Source: Hyphomicrobiales bacterium (GTDB lineage: Bacteria > Pseudomonadota > Alphaproteobacteria > Rhizobiales > Methylopilaceae). From it: DNA of 64,000 bases. Numbering within the stretch: position 1 is the first letter of the stretch; every line of letters begins with the position of its first letter. The translations under genes were made by a program, and so were the position numbers. Under the pieces are notes generated by a model. That model saw only the letters and a list, made by a program, of their open reading frames with translations, ran no database searches and was not told the origin of the DNA. Positions 54,176-64,000 of this stretch are shown piece after piece. The stretch lies in contig JALHQA010000002.1 in assembly GCA_022842205.1 (NCBI GenBank), forward strand, positions 62,001 through 126,000, in the 5' to 3' direction.

Positions 54176-55591
54176 TCACGCCTTGCCCCCGACGGCCTCA
54201 AGCTCGCCCGGCAGCGCATAGGCCCATTGCGTGATCGAACCGGCACCGAGACAGACGACATAGTCACCCGCTTTCGCGAAACCCGCGATGTGATTGGCAA
54301 GCTGTTCGGGCGCGGCCAGCGCAATGACATTGCGATGGCCGCGCGCCTTCAGCGCCGCGACGAGATGATCCCTGTCGATGCCGGCGATCGGCTGTTCCCC
54401 CGCCGCATACACGTCCGCAACGACGACAGCGTCCGCGTCGTTGAAGCAGGTCGAGAAGCCGTCGAACAGCGCCTGCAGGCGCGTGTAGCGATGCGGCTGC
54501 ACCACGGCGATGACGCGCCCGTCGGTCGAGGCGCGCGCGGCCTTCAGCACGGCCGCGATCTCGACCGGGTGATGACCGTAATCGTCGTAGATCGCGACGC
54601 CCTTCCAGTCGCCGGTTTTGGTGAAGCGGCGCTTCACGCCGCCGAAGCGCGACAGTCCTTCACGGATCGTGGCGGCCGGAACACCGAGATTGAATGCGAC
54701 GGCAATCGCGGCCGTGGCGTTCAGCGCGTTGTGATGGCCCGGCATCGGCAGTTCGAGACCGTCGATCGAGACGTCCTCGCCACCGTTCTCGCGGTCGCGG
54801 ATCAGCACGCGGAAACGGCAGCGCCCGCCCTTCAGGTCGATGTCGAGCAGGCGCACATCGGCCTGCGGATTTTCGCCGTAGGTCACGATGCGCCGGTCCT
54901 CAATCTGGCCGACCAGATCCTGCACCACGGGATGATCGAGGCACATCACCGCGAAGCCGTAGAACGGCACGTTCTCGACGAAGGAGCGGAACGCCGCCTT
55001 GATGGCATCGTAGGTATGGAAATGGTCGAGATGCTCGGGGTCGATGTTCGTAACGACAGCGATATCTGCCGGCAGCTTCAGGAACGTGCCGTCGGATTCG
55101 TCGGCTTCGACCACCATCCAATCGGAGCCACCCATGCGCGCGTTCGTGCCGTAGGCGTTGATGATGCCGCCATTGATGACGGTGGGATCGAAATTCGCCG
55201 CGTCGAGCAGGGTCGCGACCAGCGAGGTTGTCGTCGTCTTGCCGTGCGTGCCGCCGATGGCGACGCACTTTTTCAGGCGCATCAGCTCGGCCAGCATTTC
55301 CGCGCGGCGCACCACCGGCAGGCGCTTCGCGCGTGCCGCCACCAGTTCCGCATTGTCACGCTTGATGGCCGAGGACACGACGACGACCGACGCATCGCCG
55401 AGGTTCTCGGCCGCGTGGCCGACCTTTATGGCGATGCCCTTCTCGCGAAGGCGGCGGACATTCTGGTTCTCAGCGACGTCCGAGCCCTGCACCTTGTAGC
55501 CCTGATTGGCCAGCACTTCGGCGATGCCGGACATGCCGATGCCGCCGATGCCGACGAAATGGATCGCGCCTATGTCGTTTGGCAGTTTCAT
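54176..55591 (-). CDS. murC: UDP-N-acetylmuramate--L-alanine ligase
   Basis: 471 residues. Adds L-alanine to UDP-MurNAc. Rossmann start [29 protein letters not shown] (10-38), ATP loop [16 protein letters not shown] (about 110), EADESDGTF and [10 protein letters not shown], and the C-terminal ligase domain [19 protein letters not shown]. Confidence 0.96.
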   Translation of the reverse strand: MKLPNDIGAIHFVGIGGIGMSGIAEVLANQGYKVQGSDVAENQNVRRLREKGIAIKVGHAAENLGDASVVVVSSAIKRDNAELVAARAKRLPVVRRAEMLAELMRLKKCVAIGGTHGKTTTTSLVATLLDAANFDPTVINGGIINAYGTNARMGGSDWMVVEADESDGTFLKLPADIAVVTNIDPEHLDHFHTYDAIKAAFRSFVENVPFYGFAVMCLDHPVVQDLVGQIEDRRIVTYGENPQADVRLLDIDLKGGRCRFRVLIRDRENGGEDVSIDGLELPMPGHHNALNATAAIAVAFNLGVPAATIREGLSRFGGVKRRFTKTGDWKGVAIYDDYGHHPVEIAAVLKAARASTDGRVIAVVQPHRYTRLQALFDGFSTCFNDADAVVVADVYAAGEQPIAGIDRDHLVAALKARGHRNVIALAAPEQLANHIAGFAKAGDYVVCLGAGSITQWAYALPGELEAVGGKA

Positions 55592-55606
55592 GAAAACGGA
55601 AAACCC

Positions 55607-56710
55607 TCAGTACGAGACGGCGCCGGCTTCCAGCACGAGATCGGCCAGCCGCGACGCGGCGTCCGGGCGCGCGAAGGCCGAAGCGGCCTCGGCCTGGACG
55701 CTGAGTGTTTGGGGCTTGGAGAGGAGGTCCGTCAACAGGCGGGTGAGCTGGACAGGAGTGAAGGCTGCCTGCTCGACCACCGTGGTTCCCCCGACCTCGG
55801 CCAGTGCTCTTGCGTTTTCCAACTGGTCGTTGTCCAGCGAATGGGGCAGCGGAACGAGGATCGAGGGCCGGCCGATAACGGCCAGTTCGGCCACGGTCGA
55901 GGCACCGGACCGGGCAATAACCAGATGGGCGTCGGCCATGCGGACCGGAAGATCGCGGAAGAACGGCGCGATCTCCGCCTGCACCCCCGCCTTCAGATAG
56001 ATCGCCGCGACAGAATCGACATCCTCCGCCCGCGCCTGCTGGACAATCTTGATACGGGACATCAGCCCGCGATCGAGCGCGGCGATGGCCGGCGGCACTG
56101 TAACCGACATGACCCGGGCGCCCTGGCTTCCGCCGAACACAAGCAGGCTGATCTGGCCCATATCTTCCGGCGGCACAAAATCCGAAGCCGCCTGCCGCAC
56201 CGCCTCGCGAACCGGGTTGCCGACATAGGCGGCCTTTTCTAGAATTTTCGGCTTGGCGTTGACGATGCGCGGGAAGCCGCTCGCGATGCGCGAGGCACGC
56301 GGCGCAAGAACGCGGTTTGCGCGGCCCATCACCGCGTTCTGTTCGTGAACGACCGTCGTCACCCCGAGCATTTGCGCCGCGAGCACCGGCGGCAGGCTCG
56401 GATAGCCGCCGAAGCCGACCACGGCGCGGGGCTTTAATCGGCGTATCAGGCGCGCTGACTCGCCGAATCCGCTGCCCAGCTTCCATGCGGATTTAAGAAT
56501 CGCAAACGGACTGCGGCTGCCGAAGGTAGCGGATTCGACGCCGTGGATCGCGCGCGCCGGAAAATTGGCGGCGTATTCACGCGCCCGCGGGTCGGTGGCG
56601 AGTTCCACCGGCACGCCGCGCTTCGCAAGCTCCGTCGCCAGCGCTTCGGCAGGAAACAGATGGCCGCCGGTGCCTCCGGCGGCGAGAAGAACCGGTCGCT
56701 GGGCCATCAT
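55607..56710 (-). CDS. murG: MurG, lipid II-forming N-acetylglucosaminyltransferase
   Basis: 367 residues from the first ATG of an ATGATG pair overlapping the ftsW stop. VLLAAGGTGGHLFPAEALATEL (7-28), VVGFGGYPSLPPVLAAQMLGVTTVVHEQNAVMGRANRVLA, YVGNPVREAV, LVFGGSQGARVMS and ARSGASTVAELAVIGRPSILVPLPHSLDNDQLENAR are diagnostic. It converts lipid I to lipid II on the cytoplasmic membrane face. Confidence 0.96.
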   Translation of the reverse strand: MMAQRPVLLAAGGTGGHLFPAEALATELAKRGVPVELATDPRAREYAANFPARAIHGVESATFGSRSPFAILKSAWKLGSGFGESARLIRRLKPRAVVGFGGYPSLPPVLAAQMLGVTTVVHEQNAVMGRANRVLAPRASRIASGFPRIVNAKPKILEKAAYVGNPVREAVRQAASDFVPPEDMGQISLLVFGGSQGARVMSVTVPPAIAALDRGLMSRIKIVQQARAEDVDSVAAIYLKAGVQAEIAPFFRDLPVRMADAHLVIARSGASTVAELAVIGRPSILVPLPHSLDNDQLENARALAEVGGTTVVEQAAFTPVQLTRLLTDLLSKPQTLSVQAEAASAFARPDAASRLADLVLEAGAVSY

Positions 56711-57861
56711 AGACCGAGCTGTCCGGCAGGCAGCGGATTGGCGCCGGCTTCCAGCTTCGCGCGCGGGCGCTTGCGCGTCAGCGCGATCAGCATGCCCATG
56801 CCGAGGGCGAGCGAGATCAGCGACGATCCGCCATAGGAAATGAAGGGAAGCGTCATGCCCTTCGCCGGCATGAGTTGAACATTCACGGCCATGTTGATCG
56901 CGGACTGCAGGCCGAACAGCATGGTGATGCCCGCCACGGCGAGGCGCGCGAACGGCTCTTCCTCGTTCATCGCGTGCCACAGACCGCGCATCACCACGAA
57001 TGCAATGAGTCCCAGCAGGACGAGGCAGAAGAAAATGCCGAACTCCTCGCCGGTCACGGCGAAGATGAAATCCGTATGTGCGTCCGGAAGCACGCGCTTG
57101 ATGGTCCCCTCGCCCGGCCCCTTGCCCAGCCACCCGCCGGTCACGAAACTCTCGAACGCGCGTTCGGCCTGAAAGTTCTCGCCCGCGCCAGGATCTAGGA
57201 ATTTGGCGATGCGTTCGCGGACATGCGGCACGACCTGATAGGCGACGAAAATACCGGCAAGGCCGACGCCCGCGAGGCCGCCCATATAGAGCCAGCGCAG
57301 ACCGGCGAGGAAAAACAGCGCGCCCCAGACGATCCCGATCAACATCGTCTGGCCGAAGTCCGGCTGCAGCACGAGCACGCCGACGACGAAAGCGAACAGC
57401 ACGATCGCCATCGCGTGGCCCGGAATGTCGTCGCGCCGCGCGCCTTCGGCGAACAGCCAAGCGGCCAGCACGATGAAGGCCGGTTTCACGAATTCCGACG
57501 GCTGCACGCCGAAGGGTCCGATCTGCAGCCAGCGATGCGCGCCCTTGATCTCCGGGCCGATGAACAGCGCCAGGATCATGGCCGGCCAGAAAATAAGAAA
57601 GGTGACGAGCGCGACACGGCGGATACCGCGCGGGTTGAGCAGCGACACCCCGAACATGACAGCCGCTGCGGGGATGAGGAACATCACCTGCCGATGCACG
57701 AAATGAAACAGATCGAGATCGAGCCGTTCCGCGACGTTCGGACTGGCCGCGAGCGACAGCACCACCCCGCCGATCATCAGCGCGATAATGGCGAACAGCA
57801 GCGGCCGGTCGACCGTCCACCACCATTCCGAAATCGGCGTGCGTTCAACGCGGGAAATCAT
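56707..57861 (-). CDS. ftsW: Peptidoglycan glycosyltransferase FtsW
   Basis: 384 residues from ATG 57861 (ATGA overlap with murD). SEDS family with about ten membrane helices. [38 protein letters not shown]-like EGARRDD loop, [30 protein letters not shown] and [28 protein letters not shown]. It polymerises septal glycan with FtsI. Confidence 0.96.
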   Translation of the reverse strand: MISRVERTPISEWWWTVDRPLLFAIIALMIGGVVLSLAASPNVAERLDLDLFHFVHRQVMFLIPAAAVMFGVSLLNPRGIRRVALVTFLIFWPAMILALFIGPEIKGAHRWLQIGPFGVQPSEFVKPAFIVLAAWLFAEGARRDDIPGHAMAIVLFAFVVGVLVLQPDFGQTMLIGIVWGALFFLAGLRWLYMGGLAGVGLAGIFVAYQVVPHVRERIAKFLDPGAGENFQAERAFESFVTGGWLGKGPGEGTIKRVLPDAHTDFIFAVTGEEFGIFFCLVLLGLIAFVVMRGLWHAMNEEEPFARLAVAGITMLFGLQSAINMAVNVQLMPAKGMTLPFISYGGSSLISLALGMGMLIALTRKRPRAKLEAGANPLPAGQLGL

Positions 57862-59252
57862 GCCGCATGCTCCTCGTCCCATGCCTTTATGCGCTCAAGG
57901 CCGAGTCGGCGGAAGTCGTCGCCGCGCACTTCGAAGTTCGGATACTGGTCGAAGCTGGCGCAGGCGGGCGACAGCAGCACCACGGGTTCCTGCGCACTGG
58001 AAGCCAATGCATCGCGCACGGCGGCCTCGACGGCGCGGTCCATCGTATGTACGATTTCATGAGGTGTGCCGGAAAGCGCCGCAGCGAACTCGTCCGCCGC
58101 CTCGCCGATCAGATAGGCCTTGGCGACGCGCGGGAAGAACGGGCGCAGGCCGTCGATGCCGCCCGTCTTCGCCCGCCCGCCAAGTATCCAGAAGATTCCG
58201 GTCTCGAAACTTGCGAGCGCCTGCGCCGCGGAATCCGCGTTCGTGGCCTTGGAGTCGTTGACCAGCAGCACTTTTCCGGCATGCCCCACCTGCTCCATGC
58301 GATGCGCGAGGCCGGGGAATGTCTGGAGCCCGCGCGATATCACTTCCGGCGTCAGCCCGAGCGCAAGGCAGGCCGCCATCGCCGCCGCCGCGTTCTGGGC
58401 ATTGTGCAGACCGCGCAAGGAGCCGACGCCGGCAAGGTCGGCGAGCTCATCGCCCGTCTTACCGCCGACAAGCCTTGTGCCTTGCGCATACACCCCCGCC
58501 GGCAGCGCGGTTTTTTGCGAGATCCGCTCGACGGCACCACCCGCCGTCGCGATGCGATCCGCGATCGCCGAGGACATCGGATCGTCAATACTCACGACCG
58601 CCGTGTCGGCTTTCGCCACGAGACGTTCCTTGATCGCGGCATAGTTTTCCATCGTGCCATGCCGCTCCAGATGATCCTCGGAGAGATTCATCAATATGCC
58701 GACGGTCGGCGCGAGCGATGGCGCGAGATCGATCTGATAGGACGAGCACTCGATGACATGAACACGCCCCGCCCCGGGCGGGCCGAGATCGAGGATCGGC
58801 GTTCCGATATTGCCGCCGATTTCCGCGTTCAGTCCGGCCTGGCGGAGAATGTGGCCGATCAGCGCCGTCGTCGTCGATTTGCCGTTGGTGCCTGTAATGG
58901 CAACGAATGGCGCATCGGGATCGAGAAGCGCGCGCTCGCGCGAAAACACCTCGATGTCTCCGATGATCTCGACGCCCGCGGCCTTTGCCTTGTCCACCGT
59001 CCAGTGCGGCTTCGGATGCGTCAGCGGCACGCCGGGCGCGAGGATCAGCGAGGAGAACAGCGCGAAATCCTGATCGCGCAGATCGGCCACGGTGACACCC
59101 GCCGCCTTCGCCTTCTCGACGGCCGCTGCGCCATCGTCCCAGGCCACGACATCGGCACCGCCCGCAAGCAACGACTTCGCGGTGGAAAGACCGGAGCCGC
59201 CGAGCCCGAACAGCGCGACCCGCGTGCCGCGAAAGGAGGTGGCCGGTGTCAT
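57858..59252 (-). CDS. murD: UDP-N-acetylmuramoylalanine--D-glutamate ligase
   Basis: 464 residues. [29 protein letters not shown] (about 12-40), ATP loop [20 protein letters not shown] (about 116), [54 protein letters not shown] and [26 protein letters not shown]. Its ATG overlaps the mraY stop by four bases. Confidence 0.96.
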   Translation of the reverse strand: MTPATSFRGTRVALFGLGGSGLSTAKSLLAGGADVVAWDDGAAAVEKAKAAGVTVADLRDQDFALFSSLILAPGVPLTHPKPHWTVDKAKAAGVEIIGDIEVFSRERALLDPDAPFVAITGTNGKSTTTALIGHILRQAGLNAEIGGNIGTPILDLGPPGAGRVHVIECSSYQIDLAPSLAPTVGILMNLSEDHLERHGTMENYAAIKERLVAKADTAVVSIDDPMSSAIADRIATAGGAVERISQKTALPAGVYAQGTRLVGGKTGDELADLAGVGSLRGLHNAQNAAAAMAACLALGLTPEVISRGLQTFPGLAHRMEQVGHAGKVLLVNDSKATNADSAAQALASFETGIFWILGGRAKTGGIDGLRPFFPRVAKAYLIGEAADEFAAALSGTPHEIVHTMDRAVEAAVRDALASSAQEPVVLLSPACASFDQYPNFEVRGDDFRRLGLERIKAWDEEHAA

Positions 59253-60334
59253 CTCAGCTTCAGCGTCGACAGACCGATAAGAGCCAGCACCACGGCGATG
59301 ATCCAGAACCGGATCACGACCTGCGGCTCGGTCCAGCCGAGCTGTTCGAAATGATGATGTATGGGCGCCATCTTGAACACGCGCTTGCCGGTCAGCTTGT
59401 AGGACACAACCTGGATGATGACTGAGGCGGCTTCGAGGACAAACAGGCCGCCGATTATGGCAAGCACGATTTCATGCTTGGTCGCCACCGCGACCGAACC
59501 GAGCAGGCCGCCGAGCGCCAGCGAGCCCGTGTCGCCCATGAAGATCTGGGCCGGCGGCGCGTTGAACCACAGGAAGCCGAGGCCCGCGCCGAGGATCGCG
59601 CCGCACATCACGGCGAGTTCGCCGGTGCCCGGGGTGAAATGGATTTGCAGATAGTCCGCGAACACCGCGTTGCCGGCGAGATAGGCGATGAAAGCAAAGC
59701 TCATCGTCGCGACCATCACCGGCACGATGGCAAGGCCGTCGAGACCGTCGGTGAGGTTCACCGCATTGCCGGACCCGACAATGACGAACGCGCCGAACAC
59801 CGGGAACAGCCAGCCGAGATTGAGCAGCACATCCTTCAGGAACGGGAAGGCCAGCGCGTTGTCGAGCGGCGCGGGGCTGACCGCCTGCATGATGATGACG
59901 GCCGCGCCGGCGATGACGAACTCGAAGAACAGGCGCGTCTTGCCCGAAAAACCCTTGTCGCTCTGCTTCGTGATTTTCAGGTAGTCGTCATAGAACCCGA
60001 TCAGTCCGAAACCGAGCGTGACGCCGAGCACGAGCCACACATAGGGGTTGCGGAGATTTCCCCAGAGCAGCGTCGCGACGACGAGACCGAGCAGAATCAT
60101 CAGCCCGCCCATGGTCGGCGTGCCCTTCTTGGTCAGAAGATGCGTCGGCGGCCCGTCGGCGCGGATCGGCTGGCCCTTCCCCTGCGTCAGGCGCAGATAG
60201 GAAATGATCGACGGTCCGAACATGAAGACGAACAGCAGCGCCGTGATGACGGCACCGCCGGTGCGGAAAGTGATGTAGCGGAAGACGTTCAGGAACGGGA
60301 ATGTGCCGGAGAAATCGGCAAGAAAAGCGAGCAT
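59249..60334 (-). CDS. mraY: Phospho-MurNAc-pentapeptide transferase
   Basis: 361 residues from ATG 60334, ten membrane helices. [15 protein letters not shown] (69-83), [27 protein letters not shown] with the catalytic Asp pair, [22 protein letters not shown], and [23 protein letters not shown] plus [15 protein letters not shown]. It makes lipid I from undecaprenyl phosphate. Upstream in-frame codons are not part of the protein. Confidence 0.97.
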   Translation of the reverse strand: MLAFLADFSGTFPFLNVFRYITFRTGGAVITALLFVFMFGPSIISYLRLTQGKGQPIRADGPPTHLLTKKGTPTMGGLMILLGLVVATLLWGNLRNPYVWLVLGVTLGFGLIGFYDDYLKITKQSDKGFSGKTRLFFEFVIAGAAVIIMQAVSPAPLDNALAFPFLKDVLLNLGWLFPVFGAFVIVGSGNAVNLTDGLDGLAIVPVMVATMSFAFIAYLAGNAVFADYLQIHFTPGTGELAVMCGAILGAGLGFLWFNAPPAQIFMGDTGSLALGGLLGSVAVATKHEIVLAIIGGLFVLEAASVIIQVVSYKLTGKRVFKMAPIHHHFEQLGWTEPQVVIRFWIIAVVLALIGLSTLKLR

Positions 60335-60347
60335 CCGGTATTTCCCT

Positions 60348-61757
<1,410 letters not shown>

Positions 61758-61760
61758 CGA

Positions 61761-63224
61761 TCAGCCCCCAAGCGCCGCCCGGATTGCCTCATGGTCGGAG
61801 AACGGCAGAACCCGGTCCCCGACAATCTGGCCCGCCTCATGTCCCTTGCCGGCCACGAGCAGCACATCACCTTCTTTCAGGTCGCTTATAGCAGCCGCGA
61901 TGGCTTGTCTGCGATCTCCGATCTCGCGGGCCCCGGGGGCAGCGGTCAGAATCTGGCTTCTGATCGTCGCAGGGTCCTCGGAGCGCGGGTTGTCGTCGGT
62001 CACGATCACCGCATCGGCCCTTTCATGGGCCACAGCCCCCATGAGCGGCCGTTTGCCGGGATCGCGGTCGCCGCCCGCCCCGAACACCACCACCAGTCTG
62101 CCGGTCGCATAGGGGCGCAGCGCATCGAGTGCGTTGGCCAGCGCGTCCGGAGTGTGTGCGTAATCGACGATGACCACGGCCCCGTTGCGCTCGCCGACGC
62201 GCTCCAGCCGGCCGCTGGCGCCCTTCAAATTCTCCAGTGCCGCGAATACCTTGACCGGCTTGCCTCCAGTCACGATGGCAAGGCCCGCCGCGACCAGCGC
62301 GTTCTCGACCTGGAAACCGCCCGCCAGCGGCAGGGTCAGCAGATAGTCTTCGTCGCCATGGCGCAGCGTCAGCTTCTGCGCGAAGCCATCCCGCTCGGCA
62401 CGCAGGAGGTGAATGTCCTGCCCGTGCTCGCCGACCGTGAATAGGTTCAATCCGCGCGCCTTCGCGGCCACGATGAAGGCCGCCGCTTCCGCGCTGTCGG
62501 CGCAGATGACCGCGTGGGCCCTGTCCGGCAGCACGGCCGTGAACAGCTTCAGCTTGGCGTCGCGATAGGCCTCGAAGCTCGGGTGGTAGTCGAGGTGGTC
62601 GCGCGTCAGATTGGTGAAGGCACCGGCGGAAAGACGGAGACCGTCAAGCCGGTGCTGGTCGAGACCGTGCGACGATGCCTCGAGCGCGAGATGCGTGACG
62701 CCTTCGCCGGCCAGCCGGTCGACGATGCGATGCAGAACGACGGGGTCGGGTGTGGTGAGATTCGAATATTCCTCGCCCTTCGGCGAGACGAGCCCGACGG
62801 TGCCAAGGCTGGCCGCCGGATAGCCGAGCGTGGTCCAGATCTGGCGCAGGAAACTGGCGACCGAGGTCTTGCCGTTGGTGCCGGTGACGGCGGCGATGAT
62901 TTTCGGCTGGCGCGCATAAAACCGCGAAGCGATGCCGGCCAGCGCCACACGGGCATCCGGCACCAGCACGAACGGAACGCCGAGATCGTCCTCCGGCGTC
63001 CGCGCGCCGACCACGGCGACCGCGCCCTTCTCCACCGCCATCCTGGCGAAATTCATGCCGTCGGCTTTGACGCCCGGCATCGCGGCAAAGAGAAAACCGG
63101 GCTCGACGGCCCGGCTGTCGGCGGTGACACCGTGAACGGGGATTTCCCGCGCGTCGGCGCTCAGCCCGGCATCGGGCAGAAGCTCGCCGAGCGCGATCGC
63201 GCCCGGGCCGTCCTGTGCTGTCAC
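61761..63224 (-). CDS. murE: UDP-MurNAc-tripeptide synthetase (meso-DAP adding)
   Basis: 487 residues from a GTG start overlapping the ftsI stop (GTGA). GVTADSRAVEPGFLFAAMPG (about 33), ATP loop AVTGTNGKTSVASFLRQIW, LEASSHGLDQHRLDGLRLSAGAFTNLTRDHLDYH, and the meso-diaminopimelate recognition motif DDNPRSEDP. The peptidoglycan is therefore expected to be the DAP type. Confidence 0.96.
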   Translation of the reverse strand: MTAQDGPGAIALGELLPDAGLSADAREIPVHGVTADSRAVEPGFLFAAMPGVKADGMNFARMAVEKGAVAVVGARTPEDDLGVPFVLVPDARVALAGIASRFYARQPKIIAAVTGTNGKTSVASFLRQIWTTLGYPAASLGTVGLVSPKGEEYSNLTTPDPVVLHRIVDRLAGEGVTHLALEASSHGLDQHRLDGLRLSAGAFTNLTRDHLDYHPSFEAYRDAKLKLFTAVLPDRAHAVICADSAEAAAFIVAAKARGLNLFTVGEHGQDIHLLRAERDGFAQKLTLRHGDEDYLLTLPLAGGFQVENALVAAGLAIVTGGKPVKVFAALENLKGASGRLERVGERNGAVVIVDYAHTPDALANALDALRPYATGRLVVVFGAGGDRDPGKRPLMGAVAHERADAVIVTDDNPRSEDPATIRSQILTAAPGAREIGDRRQAIAAAISDLKEGDVLLVAGKGHEAGQIVGDRVLPFSDHEAIRAALGG

Positions 63225-64000
63225 CTGTTCTCCCCGAGCGACGCTGCGGTCATGCCCGGCGGAAGGTTCGGCGGCGCGTTGAAATCCGGCTCCACGCCGA
63301 GAAGCGGCGCGATCCGGGAGACGATTTTTCCCGTCACGGGCGCGGCGTTCCACCCGGAGGTGCGATAGCCGTGCGTGTCCTTTGTGGGCTTGGGTTCATC
63401 GAGCATGACGAGCAGAGCGTAGCGCGGTCTGTCCATCGGGAAAACAGCCGTGAAGGAGTTCATCACCTTCTCCGACGAATAGCGGCCGTCGACCACCTTC
63501 TCCGCCGTACCCGTCTTGCCGCCGACCCGGTAGCCCGGAATGTCGGCCTTCTTGGCCGACCCCTTCTCCGCGTTGAGGCGGAAAAGATAGCGCATCTGGT
63601 CGGATGTCCGGGGCTTGATGACCTGTGTCGCGACCGCGCTGGCCGCTTCCCTGTCGCGCTGCAGAAAGGTCGGCGGGATCAGTTTGCCGCCGTTCACCAG
63701 CGCCGCTGTCGCCATCAGCGCCTGCAGCGGCGCGACAGACAGTCCGTGGCCGAAGGATATCGTGACGGTGTTCAGTTCGCCCCAGTTTTTTGGAACGATG
63801 GGGTGCGCGCTTTCGGCAAGCTCGGTGTGCAGACGGTCGAGCTGCCCAAGCTTTTTCAGAAACGCCTTGTGTCCCTCGACACCGATCTCCAGCGCCATCT
63901 TTGCCGTGCCGATATTCGACGAGTAGGTGAACACTTCCGGCACCGTGAGCACACGCCGCTCGGGATGAAAGTCGTCAATCGTAAAACGTCCATATACCAG
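63221..64000 (-). CDS. ftsI: FtsI/PBP3 transpeptidase, C-terminal part (cut by window)
   Basis: The last 259 residues of the septal transpeptidase; the N-terminus lies beyond base 64000. Visible motifs: SSN (second active-site motif) in VFTYSSNIGTAKMALEIG, ISFGHGLSVAPLQALMATAALVNGGKLIPP, and the KTG triad in RVGGKTGTAEKV. The nucleophile SxxK would be outside. It cross-links glycan strands made by FtsW. First visible gene of the dcw cluster; ftsL and rsmH would be expected next. Confidence 0.95.
   Translation of the reverse strand: MVYGRFTIDDFHPERRVLTVPEVFTYSSNIGTAKMALEIGVEGHKAFLKKLGQLDRLHTELAESAHPIVPKNWGELNTVTISFGHGLSVAPLQALMATAALVNGGKLIPPTFLQRDREAASAVATQVIKPRTSDQMRYLFRLNAEKGSAKKADIPGYRVGGKTGTAEKVVDGRYSSEKVMNSFTAVFPMDRPRYALLVMLDEPKPTKDTHGYRTSGWNAAPVTGKIVSRIAPLLGVEPDFNAPPNLPPGMTAASLGENR

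Noticed and set aside
55607-57826. 739-codon frame extending murG upstream
   Set aside because: The extra part is out-of-frame reading of ftsW. MurG begins at the ATG pair at 56710.

Overview
This 64 kb window comes from a high-GC alphaproteobacterium, most likely of the order Hyphomicrobiales (Rhizobiales). The evidence is a circularly permuted two-piece tmRNA gene with the alphaproteobacterial tag ANDNYAPVAQAA beside an alpha-type sspB, the gene order ftsI-murE-...-ftsZ-lpxC // bamD-recN-ligA, hflK-hflC-DUF2065-degP, small rhizobial families (DUF4169, DUF3309, YidB/DUF937), and palindromic repeats of a type common in this order. No rRNA, tRNA, CRISPR array, prophage or insertion sequence was seen. 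The genus cannot be named from the sequence alone.

Layout. 1-12.5 kb: a VIT-family metal transporter, then branched-chain amino acid synthesis on the minus strand: leuA, and the ilvI-ilvH-ilvC set. Both leuA and ilvI appear to be controlled by ribosome-mediated attenuation. A 30-codon leader with Leu-Leu-Leu lies ahead of leuA, and a 13-codon leader with Ile-Leu-Val lies ahead of ilvI. Between them are a YrbL-like gene, a small secreted protein and an overlapping pdxY-phzF-Nudix operon. Two tandem outer-membrane beta-barrel paralogues and miaA follow.

12.5-26 kb: serB; the envelope quality-control group degP, DUF2065, hflC, hflK; the folate/dTMP operon thyA-GNAT-folA; a small PepSY-like secreted protein whose promoter carries a PhoB/OmpR-style operator; the two-piece tmRNA gene; sspB, fumC, DUF4169 and a ribbon-helix-helix gene; and a 1206-residue AsmA-like protein. 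tmRNA tags stalled products, and SspB hands tagged proteins to ClpXP.

26-37.7 kb: a mixed housekeeping and accessory segment: LysE exporter, MsbA-like ABC exporter, UvrD/PcrA helicase, HPP protein, PrmA-like methyltransferase, M24 aminopeptidase, GST, YidB-like protein, GlsB-like stress protein, AzlCD exporter, DUF3309 with an EcfG-type promoter, and an unknown membrane protein.

37.7-64 kb: the division and cell wall (dcw) cluster, all on the minus strand and read from high to low coordinates: ftsI (cut by the window end), murE, murF, mraY, murD, ftsW, murG, murC, murB, ddl, ftsQ, ftsA, ftsZ, lpxC, then bamD, recN, ligA. Many neighbours overlap by 1-4 bases. A three-gene ferric-siderophore uptake module (TonB receptor, FptX/RhtX-like importer, FhuF-like reductase) on the opposite strand separates lpxC from bamD.

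I found no clearly new multi-gene system. The most interesting leads are the two attenuators, the three-copy heptamer operator upstream of the PepSY gene, a ClpX-docking-like motif shared by SspB and its DUF4169 neighbour, the siderophore module inside the dcw/bamD block, a BamD without a lipobox, and a possible basic N-terminal extension of FtsZ.
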